Assembly (NCBI RefSeq): GCF_947495455.1
Contig: NZ_CANLZC010000024.1
Location: forward strand, 1 to 61,298
Direction: 5' to 3'
Length of the DNA stretch: 61,298 nt
Source: an uncultured Shewanella sp.
GTDB lineage: Bacteria; Pseudomonadota; Gammaproteobacteria; Enterobacterales; Shewanellaceae
Positions 30,030 to 41,350 of the stretch are shown here, piece by piece (position 1 is the stretch's first letter; each line of letters starts with the position of its first letter). The position numbers were made by a program, and so were the translations under genes. Below the pieces are notes generated by a model. It saw only the letters and a list, made by a program, of their open reading frames with translations, had not been told where the DNA came from and did no database searches.

Positions 30030-30705
30030 TATCCCAATTTAAAATAGACCACACTAAAACAACACTAATTTAAAGTTTTTAATATCATTAAGATAAAAAC
30101 ATTAGCTATTGCTTATCAGTAATCAAAAATATCTTCACCACATTGATTTATTATTGCTGGCATTTCAATTTAGCCCATCAAATTTTGAGTAAAGCAACAT
30201 TTCAAAAGCCCTTATAAAGAAAGCCCACAATGCCAGTATCGCTTTCTCAAACCTTACCATTCATTCTGCCAATCCAAAATGACTAATGCCGCCCATTAAA
30301 CTCAATACTCAACTGCATTTCAAAGATATAATAAAAAAAGAGTGTATTTAGCACATTAAAAAAACACCAACAACAAGAGAATACATATTGGCTAAACAAA
30401 AAACAAAAAACACCAAAATAAAAACAAATTAGAAACCTAAATAAAACTCACATTCAACAAAAAGCAGGTCAAATATACAGAGAACACCATTGACTCAGTG
30501 TATACTTTTCAACCTCAATAGAATAATTAAGTTCCGTTCATATCAACTCTTATCCCATATTAAAAAAAAAGACATAAATCGAGTAAAAAATTTACTCATC
30601 AGGAAAATGACATTAAAATTTAGCGATAGCTAAAGAGTCACCTACTTGTCGGCCTTTAAACCTGCTATACTGCTGCGCTATTTTTAAGACAAAAGGTAAC
30701 TTAGC
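30030..30705. other. AT-rich divergent gap between brnQ and rsfS
   Basis: 676 bases with no convincing ORF on either strand. A TATAAT-like box near 30326 and TATACT at 30666 (about 40 bases before rsfS) are promoter candidates. No strong hairpin or repeat was seen. Confidence 0.45.
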
Positions 30706-31035
30706 GTGGAAAGCGCCCTATTAAAGCAATTTGTAATCGATAAAATTGATGATTTGAAAGCAAAAGACATAGCCGTACTTGACGTTTCTAAGCAGTCTAA
30801 TATTGCCGACTACATGGTGATCTGCTCAGGTAACTCGAAAACCCATGTTCGCTCTATTGCTGAGAATCTCGTTGTTGAATCAAAACGTGCCAAGATCCCT
30901 CTACAAGGCATCGAAGGCAAAGACACCAGTGAATGGGTATTAGTGGATTTAGGGGATGTTATTTTGCATGTTATGCAACAACAAACCCGTGATTTTTATC
31001 AACTTGAAAAACTTTGGTCAGAAAAACCAGAATAA
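30706..31035 (+). CDS. rsfS: ribosome silencing factor RsfS
   Basis: 109 residues with a GTG start preceded by AAAGGTAAC. Family core: [62 protein letters not shown]. It binds L14 of the large subunit and blocks subunit joining in stationary phase. It is the first gene of a long wall/lipoate cluster and its stop overlaps the rlmH start (TAATG). Confidence 0.96.
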   Translation: MESALLKQFVIDKIDDLKAKDIAVLDVSKQSNIADYMVICSGNSKTHVRSIAENLVVESKRAKIPLQGIEGKDTSEWVLVDLGDVILHVMQQQTRDFYQLEKLWSEKPE

Positions 31036-31505
31036 TGAAAATACAGTTAGTCGCCGTTGGCACGCGTATGCCAAATTGGGTCGAACAAGGTTTTCAAGAG
31101 TATCAGCGCCGTTTTCCTAGAGATATGGCGCTTGAACTTATTGAAATTCCTGCCGGTAAACGGGGTAAAAATGCCGATATTGCACGCATTTTAAATAAAG
31201 AAGGCGAGCTAATGCTCGCACAAATCCCCAAAAGCAATCATATTGTGAGTCTTGACTTGCCCGGTAAAAATTTAACAACGCCAGCACTGGCTACCCAACT
31301 TAATAAATGGCAACTCGATGGACGCGATGTCAGTTTACTCATTGGCGGGCCAGAAGGATTATCACCAGCCTGTAAACAAGCAGCCAAAGAAAGCTGGTGC
31401 TTATCGGCACTGACGCTACCTCACCCTTTAGTGCGAGTCATCGTTGCTGAAAGTTTATATCGCGCTTGGAGCATCAATAACAATCATCCGTATCATAGAG
31501 AATAG
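31035..31505 (+). CDS. rlmH: 23S rRNA pseudouridine-1915 N3-methyltransferase
   Basis: 156 residues from the ATG at 31035 overlapping the rsfS stop; a longer in-frame ATG at 31014 lies inside rsfS. It is a SPOUT methyltransferase with [11 protein letters not shown] in the knot and the conserved C-terminus [18 protein letters not shown] and NHPYHRE. It methylates pseudouridine 1915 in helix 69. Confidence 0.97.
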   Translation: MKIQLVAVGTRMPNWVEQGFQEYQRRFPRDMALELIEIPAGKRGKNADIARILNKEGELMLAQIPKSNHIVSLDLPGKNLTTPALATQLNKWQLDGRDVSLLIGGPEGLSPACKQAAKESWCLSALTLPHPLVRVIVAESLYRAWSINNNHPYHRE

Positions 31506-31577
31506 GCAAAGCAGCATCACATTGAAGATGATTCAATGCCTGTGCCTAACAATTTAAGGATTAAGGAGACTGCATCA

Positions 31578-33428
31578 GTGGCACCCAATAAACGAGTCAC
31601 AATGAATGACCATGCTGCCGAAGCATCACTGTTTAAACGTCGTGCCATTTTTACTTTTGTCTGCGTCATTGCATTGTTAGGCGTGCTGTTAGGCAACCTG
31701 TATCATCTACAGATCCTTTCTTTTCAAGATTACACTACACGCTCAAATGACAATCGTATTCGCGTCGTTCCCATTCCACCTAACCGAGGATTAATTTACG
31801 ACCGCAATGGCGTATTACTCGCCGAAAATCAGCCTTTTTATTCGCTGGAAATGTTACCTGAAAAAGTCAAAGATATTCCAGCAATGCTCAATCGCCTTAA
31901 AAAAATCGTTCCTTTAAGTGATGATCAAATCGACGATGTTATCTCCTCCCTCAAAGGACACCGCCGATTCAAGCCCTTAACCATAAAAAACCGTTTAACT
32001 GAAGACGAAGTGGCACAATTTAGTGTTAATCAATATCGCTTTCCTGGCGTTTCAGTTGAAGCGGGACTCAAACGCAATTATCCCTATTCGAGCTTGTTAA
32101 CTCATGCATTAGGTTATGTCGGCCGCATTAATCAACGTGATCAAGCCAGACTTGAACGGGAAAATGAATGGAAGCAATACGCTGGAACTGAGGATATCGG
32201 TAAACAAGGAATTGAACGTTATTACGAAAAAACATTACATGGAGAACCTGGTCACTTAGAAGAAGAAGTGAATAACCGTGGCCGAACGATTCGTGTACTT
32301 AAGTCTGAAGCCCCAGAACCTGGAAAAGATATTTATCTCACTCTCGATTTAAAATTACAACAAAAAGCCAGAGAGCTATTAAAAGGCAAACGAGGCGCTG
32401 TTGTCGCTATTGATCCCCGTGATGGAGGGATTTTAGCCATGGTTTCAAATCCCAGCTATGATCCTAATCAATTTGTTCACGGGATCAGCTCCAAAGCGTA
32501 TAATAAATTGCTTAACTCTAAATCTCGTCCTTTGATCAATCGTGCGACACAAGGTCAATATGCTCCCGCTTCAACCGTCAAACCCTTTTTGGCGATAATG
32601 GGACTTGAACATAAAACCGTCACTCCTCAAACCCGCGTATGGGATCCAGGATACTGGCAAATCCCCGGCGTTGACAGAAAGTATAGAGATTGGAAACGCT
32701 GGGGACATGGCTGGGTCGATGTACATAGCGCAATTGTTGAGTCTTGCGATATCTACTTTTATAGTTTGGCCTATAAAACGGGTGTTGATAGCATAGCTAA
32801 CTTTATGACCCCTTTTGGATTTGGTGAAAACACAGGCGTTGATATTACAGAGGAATCGCCAGGTATTTTACCTTCTAAGGGGTGGAAACGCGCCCGTTAT
32901 AACCAGCCTTGGTATATTGGTGACACCATTTCAGTGGGCATAGGGCAAGGCTATTGGACGGCAACGCCACTACAAATCGCCAATGCAGCCACTATTTTAG
33001 CCAACAAAGGTAAGCGTTTTATTCCGCATTTTCTGAAATCGGTCACCACTAATAGTACCGAGGAAAATCCTGATAATGAATTAGCGCCTATTGTATTAAA
33101 AAACCCAAATAACTGGAACATAGTGTCAGAAGCCATGCGTGAAGCCGCCCATAAACACTTTAAAAATGCACCTTATACTGCCGCAATGAAGACAGGTACT
33201 GCTCAAGTATTCAGTGTTGCTGAAGATACACGCTATAACGCAAAAACCGTTAAAGATCATTTACGGGATAATGCATTAGTGATTGCTTACGCTCCCTATG
33301 AAAATCCTCAAATAGTCCTTGCTGTCGTACTTGAAAATGCAGGCTGGGGATCAAAAAATGCTGGGCCTGTCGCCCGTGCTATGCTCGATGAATATATGCT
33401 AAGAGACAATGGGAAAACGGTGAAATGA
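31578..33428 (+). CDS. mrdA: penicillin-binding protein 2
   Basis: 616 residues from GTG 31578, which has AAGGAG nine bases upstream; the longer ATG at 31536 has none. One N-terminal membrane helix is followed by the pedestal domain ([10 protein letters not shown]) and the transpeptidase domain with the acyl-Ser motif ASTVKPF (Ser near 332), the SxD-type SCDIYFY and KTGTAQ (near 537). It builds side-wall peptidoglycan in the elongasome with RodA. Its stop overlaps mrdB by 4 bases. Confidence 0.96.
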   Translation: MAPNKRVTMNDHAAEASLFKRRAIFTFVCVIALLGVLLGNLYHLQILSFQDYTTRSNDNRIRVVPIPPNRGLIYDRNGVLLAENQPFYSLEMLPEKVKDIPAMLNRLKKIVPLSDDQIDDVISSLKGHRRFKPLTIKNRLTEDEVAQFSVNQYRFPGVSVEAGLKRNYPYSSLLTHALGYVGRINQRDQARLERENEWKQYAGTEDIGKQGIERYYEKTLHGEPGHLEEEVNNRGRTIRVLKSEAPEPGKDIYLTLDLKLQQKARELLKGKRGAVVAIDPRDGGILAMVSNPSYDPNQFVHGISSKAYNKLLNSKSRPLINRATQGQYAPASTVKPFLAIMGLEHKTVTPQTRVWDPGYWQIPGVDRKYRDWKRWGHGWVDVHSAIVESCDIYFYSLAYKTGVDSIANFMTPFGFGENTGVDITEESPGILPSKGWKRARYNQPWYIGDTISVGIGQGYWTATPLQIANAATILANKGKRFIPHFLKSVTTNSTEENPDNELAPIVLKNPNNWNIVSEAMREAAHKHFKNAPYTAAMKTGTAQVFSVAEDTRYNAKTVKDHLRDNALVIAYAPYENPQIVLAVVLENAGWGSKNAGPVARAMLDEYMLRDNGKTVK

Positions 33429-34531
33429 GTACACATAACCATAAGCCGAATATTTGGCAACGATTACATATTGACCTTCCCTTACTATTAGGGCTCTTAA
33501 GTTTAATGGCCTATGGCTTAATTGTCATTTATTCTGCCGGTGGCGAAGATATGGCGTTACTCGATCGTCAATTAGTCCGCATGGCACTCTCTTTGGTCAT
33601 TTTATTTGGCATGGCTCAGATCAATCCTGAAGTGTTAAGACGTTGGGCTTTCCCTATTTACATCACAGGAATTATTTTGCTCTTGGGCGTTCATTTTTTT
33701 GGTGAGATTAATAAAGGCGCACAACGTTGGTTAAACTTAGGCTTTATGAAGTTTCAACCCTCTGAGCTTATCAAGTTAGTGTTTCCTATCACAATGGCTT
33801 GGTATATTAGTAAATTTCCTCTTCCGCCTAAAAAACGCTACCTTGCAGGCGCGGCGATCTTATTATTGATCCCGACCTTACTAATCGCAAAGCAACCTGA
33901 TTTGGGCACCTCTATACTCGTGGCTGCATCGGGGATCTTTGTACTCTTTCTATCCGGTATGAGCTGGACCATTGTCATTGGCGTCATCCTTGGTGTATTA
34001 GCCATGTTGCCTATCCTTTGGTACTTTTTAATGCATGATTACCAACGAACACGTGTGTTGACATTGTTTAATCCTGAACAAGATCCACTTGGCGCAGGTT
34101 ATCATATTATTCAATCAAAAATTGCCATTGGTTCCGGTGGACTTTGGGGAAAAGGTTGGCTACAGGGAACCCAATCCCAGCTTGAATTCTTACCCGAACG
34201 CCATACGGATTTCATTTTTGCCGTGATCGGTGAAGAATTTGGTTTAATTGGCAGTCTTATCTTACTAACATTATATCTTTATGTTATTGGCCGAGGACTC
34301 ATGATTGCCTCTCAAGCGCAAACCAGCTTTTCACGATTATTAGCAGGTAGTATTACTCTGACATTTTTCGTCTATATTTTTGTCAATATCGGTATGGTCT
34401 CAGGGCTCTTGCCTGTGGTGGGTGTTCCACTGCCTTTAATCAGCTACGGCGGTACCTCGATGCTGACATTAATGACGGGTTTTGGCATTCTCATGAGCAT
34501 ACACACCCATAGACGTTTCATCGACAGATAG
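33425..34531 (+). CDS. mrdB: RodA peptidoglycan glycosyltransferase
   Basis: 368 residues, a SEDS family protein with about ten membrane helices. Landmarks: [53 protein letters not shown] and the end [20 protein letters not shown]. It polymerises lipid II for elongation with PBP2. ATGA overlap with mrdA. Confidence 0.97.
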   Translation: MSTHNHKPNIWQRLHIDLPLLLGLLSLMAYGLIVIYSAGGEDMALLDRQLVRMALSLVILFGMAQINPEVLRRWAFPIYITGIILLLGVHFFGEINKGAQRWLNLGFMKFQPSELIKLVFPITMAWYISKFPLPPKKRYLAGAAILLLIPTLLIAKQPDLGTSILVAASGIFVLFLSGMSWTIVIGVILGVLAMLPILWYFLMHDYQRTRVLTLFNPEQDPLGAGYHIIQSKIAIGSGGLWGKGWLQGTQSQLEFLPERHTDFIFAVIGEEFGLIGSLILLTLYLYVIGRGLMIASQAQTSFSRLLAGSITLTFFVYIFVNIGMVSGLLPVVGVPLPLISYGGTSMLTLMTGFGILMSIHTHRRFIDR

Positions 34532-34542
34532 GACAAGGATTT

Positions 34543-35574
34543 ATGACTTTTCTCTCCCGCTCTTTGGCTAAGATTTCACTCTTAGCCGCAACTTCTTTTG
34601 GATTAATGGCTTGCTCCTCAACCAATATTGCATCAGAAACACAAGCCAAACAATACAAACAAGACTTTATTAACACACAATTAGCCGCAGGCTATGATAA
34701 AACCGACATTGATGCTTTCTTACAACAAGGGCATTATAATCAAGCTGTCATAGATGCAATGACTCGACCTTGGGAAGCGAAACCTTGGGATCAATACTAT
34801 CCTATTTTTCTCACACAAAAACGCTTGGATGCCGGCATTCAGTTTTGGAATCAATATCAGAACACAATAGAAAAAGCCGCGAAGCAATACCAAGTCGAAC
34901 CCGAAATTATCGTCTCTATCATAGGCATTGAAACCTTCTATGGTAAAGTGATGGGCAATTATCCTGTTGTCGATGCACTCTACACCTTAGGGTTTTACTA
35001 CCCCCCTCGTGCCGATTTTTTTCGATCCGAATTTGCCAACTTACAAGCTTTAGCTCAAGAAGAGCAATTGGATATCACCCATCTAAAAGGCTCCTATGCC
35101 GGCGCCATGGGCTACGGGCAATTTATTCCTTCAAGCTATCGCCATTATGCTGTGGACTTTGATCAAGATGGACGTAAAGATTTACTTAATAGTCCCATTG
35201 ATGCCATTGGCAGTGTCGCCAATTACTTTCATCAGCATGGCTGGCAACAAGGCGAACCTGTTGCCATTCCACTAACACAAAATCACACTAAACCTGACAC
35301 CCTTAACGTATGGGAAGAAAAAAAGCCTACATACCAAGTTTCAGACTTTGGGCCTTATGTGGATACGCAATCTCATCTCTATCAATCCAATATGGACAAA
35401 CCCGCCTTGCTTATTGAGCTGGACAGAGCAGACAAGAATGAATATTGGCTAGGCTTTAACAATTTTTATGTGATCACTCGATATAACCGCAGTCCTTTAT
35501 ATGCCATGGCTGTATATCAATTTAGCCAGGAGTTAAAGGCAGTTTATCTTAGCCAATCATTGGCCTTAAAATAA
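34543..35574 (+). CDS. mltB: membrane-bound lytic murein transglycosylase B
   Basis: 343 residues with a lipoprotein signal ending LMACSS (lipidated Cys near 24). The catalytic Glu is in IIGIETFYGKVMGNY. Other landmarks are GSYAGAMGYGQFIPSSYRHYA and the calcium-site-like DFDQDGRKDLLNSP. It cleaves glycan strands to 1,6-anhydro ends in the outer-membrane-proximal periplasm. It follows mrdB by 11 bases with AAGGATTT as RBS. Confidence 0.95.
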   Translation: MTFLSRSLAKISLLAATSFGLMACSSTNIASETQAKQYKQDFINTQLAAGYDKTDIDAFLQQGHYNQAVIDAMTRPWEAKPWDQYYPIFLTQKRLDAGIQFWNQYQNTIEKAAKQYQVEPEIIVSIIGIETFYGKVMGNYPVVDALYTLGFYYPPRADFFRSEFANLQALAQEEQLDITHLKGSYAGAMGYGQFIPSSYRHYAVDFDQDGRKDLLNSPIDAIGSVANYFHQHGWQQGEPVAIPLTQNHTKPDTLNVWEEKKPTYQVSDFGPYVDTQSHLYQSNMDKPALLIELDRADKNEYWLGFNNFYVITRYNRSPLYAMAVYQFSQELKAVYLSQSLALK

Positions 35575-35904
35575 CCTAATGCCATCACCATTTCGCCTAC
35601 TTGAATAGAGCATATCAAGTAGGCTTACATTCATCCCTCTTGCCGCGATCATTCACTTCAAAGCATCACCCGAAATAATATTCAATAAACCGTCAAACAT
35701 ACGCACTTTCAACAAAACACTCTCATGTATAGCTAAATCAAGTGGATCAGGCAAATCAGCTTTCTGACTGCAAGCTGAACCAAGTTAAGAGTTGTGTTAA
35801 AATGATACAGAAATTAACATATAAATTAAAATTAGCACTAGCACTAATACTCCCTAACCCTTATGCTGCATATTATTCATCGCCTGAGCTGTAAAATAAA
35901 ATCA

Positions 35905-36717
35905 ATGATAAAAAGCATCACCCTTATTTGCAGTCTTACCGTTTTATTCTTTATCGCTAGCTGTTCAAGCAATAAGTCCAATACCGATAACCCCAACGCA
36001 GGCCGTTATGCGATGGATAAAGACAAAGCGCCAACATTCGCGCCGGATGTCAGTCAGGTCACTGATGCGATCCCTCAGTATGAGCCTTACAGCCTAGGGG
36101 GCAATCCTAAAAAATACACCGTCATGGGTAAATCCTATCAGGTATTAGACTCAGGAAAAGATTACACAGCCACAGGTATCGCGTCTTGGTATGGCCTCAA
36201 ATTCCATGGTCATCTCACCTCCAATGGGGAGGTTTATGATATGTATAGCATGTCTGCCGCTCATAAAACTCTACCTTTACCTAGCTTTGTCAAAGTCACT
36301 AATACCAGTAACGGCAAGACCGTTATCGTTCGAGTCAATGATAGGGGGCCTTTTCACCAAAATAGATTAATTGATTTATCCTACGCAGCAGCCTATAAGC
36401 TGGATATGCTTGACACAGGTACGGCGAAAGTCAAAATCGAGGTCATCTATATTCCCGATCCCACTCTGCTCGCTATCAGTGACGTAAGCTCAAATAAGCA
36501 ACATTATATTCAAGTGTTTGCTTCCGCTGACAAGAAAAAAATTAATCAGCTTGCAAAGAAACTTTCAACTCAGTACCAATTAAAGTCACGACTACAAACT
36601 GTTGATAACCTCTATCGCCTACAACTCGGCCCCATTGGCCAACAACAGCTAGCGACTGAACTTGCTGATAAACTAAAAAATGACGGTTACCCTAACAGTT
36701 ACCTCGTCATCGAATAA
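35905..36717 (+). CDS. rlpA: septal-ring lytic transglycosylase/SPOR protein RlpA
   Basis: 270 residues from ATG 35905, preferred because it gives a compact lipoprotein signal (MIKSITLICS then LFFIASC); an in-frame ATG at 35863 would add 14 residues, and neither has a strong RBS. The double-psi beta-barrel (about 100-190) has GIASWYGLKFHGHLTSNGE and VRVNDRGPFHQNRLIDLS. A C-terminal SPOR domain (about 200-270) would target denuded glycans at division sites. The 290-base gap before it may hold a separate promoter. Confidence 0.9.
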   Translation: MIKSITLICSLTVLFFIASCSSNKSNTDNPNAGRYAMDKDKAPTFAPDVSQVTDAIPQYEPYSLGGNPKKYTVMGKSYQVLDSGKDYTATGIASWYGLKFHGHLTSNGEVYDMYSMSAAHKTLPLPSFVKVTNTSNGKTVIVRVNDRGPFHQNRLIDLSYAAAYKLDMLDTGTAKVKIEVIYIPDPTLLAISDVSSNKQHYIQVFASADKKKINQLAKKLSTQYQLKSRLQTVDNLYRLQLGPIGQQQLATELADKLKNDGYPNSYLVIE

Positions 36718-36820
36718 AGTAACTTTAATGAACCTTCTTTCTATTTCTCTGTCCAGTAAATGGTATACTTCGAAAAATGGTTTTCTTCTCACCTAAACAA
36801 ATAAGACGCGCCTTGTTATT

Positions 36821-37993
36821 ATGAAATGTTTAAATAATTCACTCAAAGCAGTGCTACTTGTCAGCTCTTTTTCTTTTACTCAGGCCTTTGCGGCACCTAT
36901 GGTGATCCCTGATGCACCTAAAGTCGCCGCCAAAGCATTTGTGTTAATGGATTATAATACTGGGCAAATTATTGCAGAAGAAAATGCATATGAAAGCCTA
37001 AATCCTGCCAGCTTAACCAAAATGATGACCAGCTATGTCGTTGGCCAAGAAATTAAGGCCGGTAATATCAGCCCAACCGATGAAGTTACCATCAGTAAAA
37101 ATGCATGGTCAAAAAATTTCCCTGACTCATCAAAAATGTTTATTGAAGTGGGTAAAAAAGTTTCCGTTGCAGACTTAAACAAAGGCAGCATCATACAATC
37201 GGGTAATGATGCTTGTGTTGCACTCGCAGAGCATGTTGCAGGCAGTCAGGATGCATTCGTTGATTTAATGAATTCTTGGGCAGAGCAAATTGGCATGAAA
37301 GACAGCCATTTTGAAAATGCCCATGGACTGGATGCTAAAGATCATAAAACAACCGCTTATGATATGGCATTACTGGGTAAAGCATTAATCCGTGATGTGC
37401 CCAAAGAATATGAACTCTACAAAGAAAAGTCATTTACGTATAACGGCATTAAACAGTACAACCGCAATAGTCTATTGTGGGATAAGAGCCTTAATGTCGA
37501 TGGTATTAAAACCGGCCACACTTCTGGTGCAGGTTATAACTTAGTGGCTTCAGCAACAAAAGATGGCATGCGCCTCATTTCAGTTGTCATGGGCACTAAA
37601 AGTGAAGCGGCGCGTAAAGCTGAAAGCAAAAAATTACTCAACTACGGTTTCCGCTTCTTTGAAACCGTCACCCCCTATAAAGCAGGTGAAAGCTTTGTCA
37701 CACAAAAAATCTGGTATGGCGATCGTAGCAGCATAGATTTAGGCTTTAATGCCGATACCCCTATCACCATCAATCGTGGCCAAGCGAAGAATTTAAAAGC
37801 CAACTTTGAACTCACTAAGCCTCTGACAGCACCTATTGCAAAAGGTGAAGTCGTCGGTAACGTTTATTTCCAACTGAACGACAAAGATATTGCTCAATTC
37901 CCGCTAGTGACGCTTCAAGAAGTGAATGAAGGCAGCTGGTTTAGCCGCTTAATGGATTATTTCCAACAAAAATTCAGCGCATGGTTTAGCTAA
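36821..37993 (+). CDS. dacA: D-alanyl-D-alanine carboxypeptidase (PBP5/6 type)
   Basis: 390 residues. A Sec signal peptide (to about residue 24, AFA-AP) is followed by the penicillin-binding domain with SLTK (Ser64, Lys67), SGN (near 127) and KTG (near 230). A beta-rich domain and a C-terminal amphipathic anchor (SWFSRLMDYFQQKFSAWF) attach it to the inner membrane. It trims the terminal D-Ala of pentapeptides and shapes the wall. Standard neighbour of rlpA and ybeD. Confidence 0.97.
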   Translation: MKCLNNSLKAVLLVSSFSFTQAFAAPMVIPDAPKVAAKAFVLMDYNTGQIIAEENAYESLNPASLTKMMTSYVVGQEIKAGNISPTDEVTISKNAWSKNFPDSSKMFIEVGKKVSVADLNKGSIIQSGNDACVALAEHVAGSQDAFVDLMNSWAEQIGMKDSHFENAHGLDAKDHKTTAYDMALLGKALIRDVPKEYELYKEKSFTYNGIKQYNRNSLLWDKSLNVDGIKTGHTSGAGYNLVASATKDGMRLISVVMGTKSEAARKAESKKLLNYGFRFFETVTPYKAGESFVTQKIWYGDRSSIDLGFNADTPITINRGQAKNLKANFELTKPLTAPIAKGEVVGNVYFQLNDKDIAQFPLVTLQEVNEGSWFSRLMDYFQQKFSAWFS

Positions 37994-38179
37994 ATTAAGC
38001 TCTCTTTTGCATAGTAATAGCGACCAAGTCGTCGCTTTTACTATGCCTTAATCACCTCACTTCTTCCCTCAACAAACACCTGCATTCGGTATCACTAAAA
38101 GATCGCATACCAATGAGGCTTGCTATTGGGTATAATCGTCACCATATAAGCCGTATTCGTATTCAGTAAGAGATAACAC

Positions 38180-38446
38180 ATGTTAGAGACTAAATTTGAT
38201 GAGTTGATGGAATTTCCTAACTCTTTTCCTTTTAAAGTCGTTGGCGATGCCTGTGACACCTTAGCCGATAGGGTTGTGGCCGTTGTGCAGAAACATGCAC
38301 CTGGGGATTACAGTCCCACGACAAAAGCATCCAGCAAGGGGACTTATCATTCAGTCACGATTAGAGTCATGGTAACCAGTAAAGATCATGTCGAAACCCT
38401 CTATACTGAATTAGCGGCGATTGATGGCGTTAAGCGCGTCCTTTAA
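38180..38446 (+). CDS. ybeD: YbeD family (DUF493) protein
   Basis: 88 residues, full length: [20 protein letters not shown] to [15 protein letters not shown]. An ACT-like small fold of unknown function, conserved between dacA and lipB in gammaproteobacteria. The link to lipoate genes is positional only. Confidence 0.95.
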   Translation: MLETKFDELMEFPNSFPFKVVGDACDTLADRVVAVVQKHAPGDYSPTTKASSKGTYHSVTIRVMVTSKDHVETLYTELAAIDGVKRVL

Positions 38447-38530
38447 GCAGCGCCTTCGCACAAAAACAGGATAAGTGTGATTCAGTTAACACTTATTGTA
38501 TAATGGATCTTTTGATTAGAGAGGCTGCCC

Positions 38531-39187
38531 TTGCAAGAAGCGGTTTTGCAGATCAGGCATCTAGGACAACAAGACTACCAAAGCGTATGGCACGCCATGC
38601 AAGATTATACCGATAATCGTGATGCATCGAGTCCTGATGAACTTTGGATAGTTGAACATCCACCAGTATTTACCCAAGGACAAGCAGGTAAGAGCGAACA
38701 TATCCTAAATCCAGGTGATATTCCTGTGATTAAAGTCGATAGAGGTGGCCAAGTCACCTATCATGGACCCGGCCAACTTGTGGTATATCCCTTACTTGAT
38801 ATCAAAAGATTAAAAATAGGTGTAAGAGAACTCGTCACAAAGATTGAGCAAAGCATTGTTGATATGCTAGCACAATACCAAGTGAAGGCTTACGCCAAAG
38901 CCGATGCCCCCGGTGTTTATGTTGATGAGCGTAAGATTGCTTCATTGGGGCTTAGGATCCGTAAAGGCTGTTCTTTTCATGGACTGGCACTCAATGTCGA
39001 TATGGATATGTCGCCTTTTCAGCGCATTAACCCTTGTGGGTATGCAGGAATGGAAATGATCCAATGTAAGCCTCTTGGCGGCCCTCAAACTGTCATCGAG
39101 GCTGGCAACCAATTGCTCAATACGCTTAGCCAACAGCTTGGCTATCAGCAACTCGTTCATCACCAAGGATTAACAGAGTCATTATGA
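38531..39187 (+). CDS. lipB: octanoyl-[acyl-carrier-protein] transferase LipB
   Basis: 218 residues with a TTG start preceded by GAGAGG. Landmarks are [35 protein letters not shown] and [25 protein letters not shown], with the conserved Lys-Ile-Ala and the acyl-Cys in [11 protein letters not shown]. It moves octanoyl from ACP to lipoyl-dependent proteins, the first step of lipoate synthesis. Its stop overlaps lipA by 4 bases, coupling both steps. Confidence 0.96.
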   Translation: MQEAVLQIRHLGQQDYQSVWHAMQDYTDNRDASSPDELWIVEHPPVFTQGQAGKSEHILNPGDIPVIKVDRGGQVTYHGPGQLVVYPLLDIKRLKIGVRELVTKIEQSIVDMLAQYQVKAYAKADAPGVYVDERKIASLGLRIRKGCSFHGLALNVDMDMSPFQRINPCGYAGMEMIQCKPLGGPQTVIEAGNQLLNTLSQQLGYQQLVHHQGLTESL

Positions 39188-40149
39188 ATAGGCCTGAAAG
39201 ATTACAACCCGGCGTAAAACTAAGAGACGCCGATAAGGTATCGCGGATCCCAATCAAAGTGGTTCCATCAGAACCTGAAACTATGCTGCGCAAGCCTAGT
39301 TGGCTAAAAGTCAAATTGCCCGCATCCAATCAGCGCATTACAGAAATTAAACAAGCATTACGGAAAAATAACTTACATTCTGTTTGTGAAGAGGCCTCTT
39401 GTCCTAATCTGGCCGAATGCTTTAACCATGGTACGGCAACCTTCATGATCTTGGGGGCCATTTGTACCCGTCGTTGTCCGTTTTGTGATGTGGCCCATGG
39501 TAGACCGTTAAAACCGGATGCCGAAGAACCCAAAAAGTTAGCTAAGACTATCAAGGATATGAAGCTTAAATATGTAGTGATCACCTCAGTGGATCGTGAC
39601 GATCTGCGTGATGGTGGTGCACAACATTTTGCCGATTGTATTCGTGAAATTCGTCTGCTAAACCCTGAAATCAAAATCGAAATCTTAGTACCTGATTTTC
39701 GTGGTCGAATCGATGTGGCGTTAGATATTTTAGCCACTGAGCCACCTGATGTATTCAATCACAACCTTGAGACCGCGCCAAGCCATTACCGTAAAGCGCG
39801 TCCCGGAGCCAACTATCAATGGTCTTTAGATTTACTGAAAAAATTTAAGGCTCGCCATCCTCATGTGCCAACAAAGTCGGGCTTAATGATGGGACTGGGT
39901 GAAACCAATGAAGAGATCGCTCAAGTACTACATGACTTACGTGCTCATGATGTGGAAATGCTGACTTTAGGCCAATATTTGCAACCGTCAAAATTCCATT
40001 TACCAGTGGAGCGCTACGTGTCACCAGCAGAATTTGACGAACTTAAAGTCTTGGCTGAAAACATCGGCTTTACTCACGCTGCTTGTGGGCCGTTAGTTCG
40101 CTCAAGCTACCATGCGGATCTTCAAGCCCAAGGAAAAGAAGTGAAATAA
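39184..40149 (+). CDS. lipA: lipoyl synthase
   Basis: 321 residues, radical-SAM enzyme with the SAM cluster [10 protein letters not shown] and the auxiliary cluster [12 protein letters not shown], plus the C-terminal RSSYHAD. It inserts two sulfurs into the octanoyl chain. Last gene of the cluster; its stop codon lies inside the terminator stem. Confidence 0.97.
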   Translation: MNRPERLQPGVKLRDADKVSRIPIKVVPSEPETMLRKPSWLKVKLPASNQRITEIKQALRKNNLHSVCEEASCPNLAECFNHGTATFMILGAICTRRCPFCDVAHGRPLKPDAEEPKKLAKTIKDMKLKYVVITSVDRDDLRDGGAQHFADCIREIRLLNPEIKIEILVPDFRGRIDVALDILATEPPDVFNHNLETAPSHYRKARPGANYQWSLDLLKKFKARHPHVPTKSGLMMGLGETNEEIAQVLHDLRAHDVEMLTLGQYLQPSKFHLPVERYVSPAEFDELKVLAENIGFTHAACGPLVRSSYHADLQAQGKEVK

Positions 40150-40169
40150 AGTTAGCTTTATTTCACTTC
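40138..40169 (+). terminator. terminator overlapping the lipA stop
   Basis: Perfect 14-base stem GAAGTGAAATAAAG / CTTTATTTCACTTC with a 4-base loop and TTTC after. The 5' arm contains the last lipA codons and stop. Confidence 0.8.
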
Positions 40170-40206
40170 TTTCATGCATCTTTAAGTCACTTGACTGTAA
40201 ACACAG

Positions 40207-40246
40207 AAAAGCCTCCAGATTTCAAATTGGAATCTGAAGGCTTTTT
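40207..40246. terminator. convergent terminator lipA/rimI
   Basis: Imperfect stem AAAAGCCTcCAGATT / AATCTGaAGGCTTTTT with T-runs on both strands, between lipA and rimI. Confidence 0.85.
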
Positions 40247-40260
40247 AATAGAAAAATCAT

Positions 40261-40743
40261 TTAATCTATCGCCAATTCCATCAATACAGCATCTTCCACA
40301 CCGCTTACCTGCTGGTCATTATTCTCTATAATCGATGTCTTATAATACCCTTTACGTATTCCGGTTTGCTTAAAACCGCAATTGAGGTACAGCTGTTGGG
40401 CTCCCTTTGATGATGCTCGAACTTCTAAAAACACCTTATTCGCCTTATGCGCTTTCACATCCTCAATCACAAAGGTTAATAAAGCTTTTCCTAAGCCTTT
40501 GCCTTGATACTGAGGTGCGATGCAAATATCCATCAAACTGGCTTCTTCAAAAATTTGATGGACTATGGCAAAACCGGCTAATACTTCATCACTATATATG
40601 CCCGACACGCGATATAAATGCCCAAAGCAGCTCTTGATTGTTGACTCGCTCATGGGATGAGAATGCGCTAATTGAGCGATACTGGCCATTTCTGAAACAT
40701 CATTGACTTCCAACACATCAATACGTAAACACTTATTTGTCAT
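40261..40743 (-). CDS. rimI: ribosomal protein S18 alanine N-acetyltransferase
   Basis: 160 residues, GNAT fold. The acetyl-CoA motif is PQYQGKGLGKALLTFVIE. The family-specific C-terminal part is FLEVRASSKGAQQLYLNCGF followed by IRKGYY. It acetylates the N-terminal Ala of S18. It lies 57 bases downstream of holD, the standard holD-rimI pair. Confidence 0.93.
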   Translation of the reverse strand: MTNKCLRIDVLEVNDVSEMASIAQLAHSHPMSESTIKSCFGHLYRVSGIYSDEVLAGFAIVHQIFEEASLMDICIAPQYQGKGLGKALLTFVIEDVKAHKANKVFLEVRASSKGAQQLYLNCGFKQTGIRKGYYKTSIIENNDQQVSGVEDAVLMELAID

Positions 40744-40800
40744 AATTTTTTGCCGTCATGAGAATTACTCGAAATATTACCTGGAATATGAGTCGCTTCA

Positions 40801-41244
40801 CTATTCACTTCGCTCTTCTTCGCTATCCGCTTCTCGTACAAGCTGCTGGCCAAACTGTAACACTTGTTCAGGATAAAGGGTTGAAATCTGCTGCCATAAG
40901 GCTTTTTTATCCTCCACGCTGTGTTCCAGCTCCCAAAGCGGCTTAGAAACAAGGCGCTCTTGCTTATTCGATGATTTTCTACTCACACGTCTTAGCAGTG
41001 CGTGCTCAAGTTTAGGACGGCGAAGATCCCAAATAATCGTATCGTCTTTCTCTTCTGTGGTTCTAAACTCACAAGTGCCTAGGCTGTGGCCAATAAATGT
41101 GAGTACCGATAAAAAAATAGGATGCTCACTAATTTGGCTCTCTGTATTATCATCATCGATTAACACAGTACAAACTGGCAATTTAGGCCGACGGATCGTC
41201 CAGCGAGTTATTCCCATTGCATTCAAATAAGCCTGCTTATTCAT
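40801..41244 (-). CDS. holD: DNA polymerase III psi subunit
   Basis: 147 residues from ATG 41244 (the longer frame adds only a TTG codon). The N-terminal MNKQAYLNAMGITRWTIRRP is the psi signature that binds chi, followed by the fold core (FLSVLTFIGHSL). Psi links the clamp loader to SSB-bound chi. The distal end of the tail cassette (gpD) lies about 100 bases upstream on the same strand. Confidence 0.9.
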   Translation of the reverse strand: MNKQAYLNAMGITRWTIRRPKLPVCTVLIDDDNTESQISEHPIFLSVLTFIGHSLGTCEFRTTEEKDDTIIWDLRRPKLEHALLRRVSRKSSNKQERLVSKPLWELEHSVEDKKALWQQISTLYPEQVLQFGQQLVREADSEEERSE

Positions 41245-41350
41245 CAATTACATCCCGCATAGCGACCACATTTCAACTCTGTCTTTTAATATGAAATAGC
41301 ATACCAGTAATTGGCTGTGACTCATAACATCATAAACTGTAGACTTGCTG

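Noticed and set aside
41248..41350. Attachment site between holD and the tail cassette
   Set aside because: No tRNA and no direct repeat shared with the visible right end (61260-61298). The true right boundary may be outside the window.
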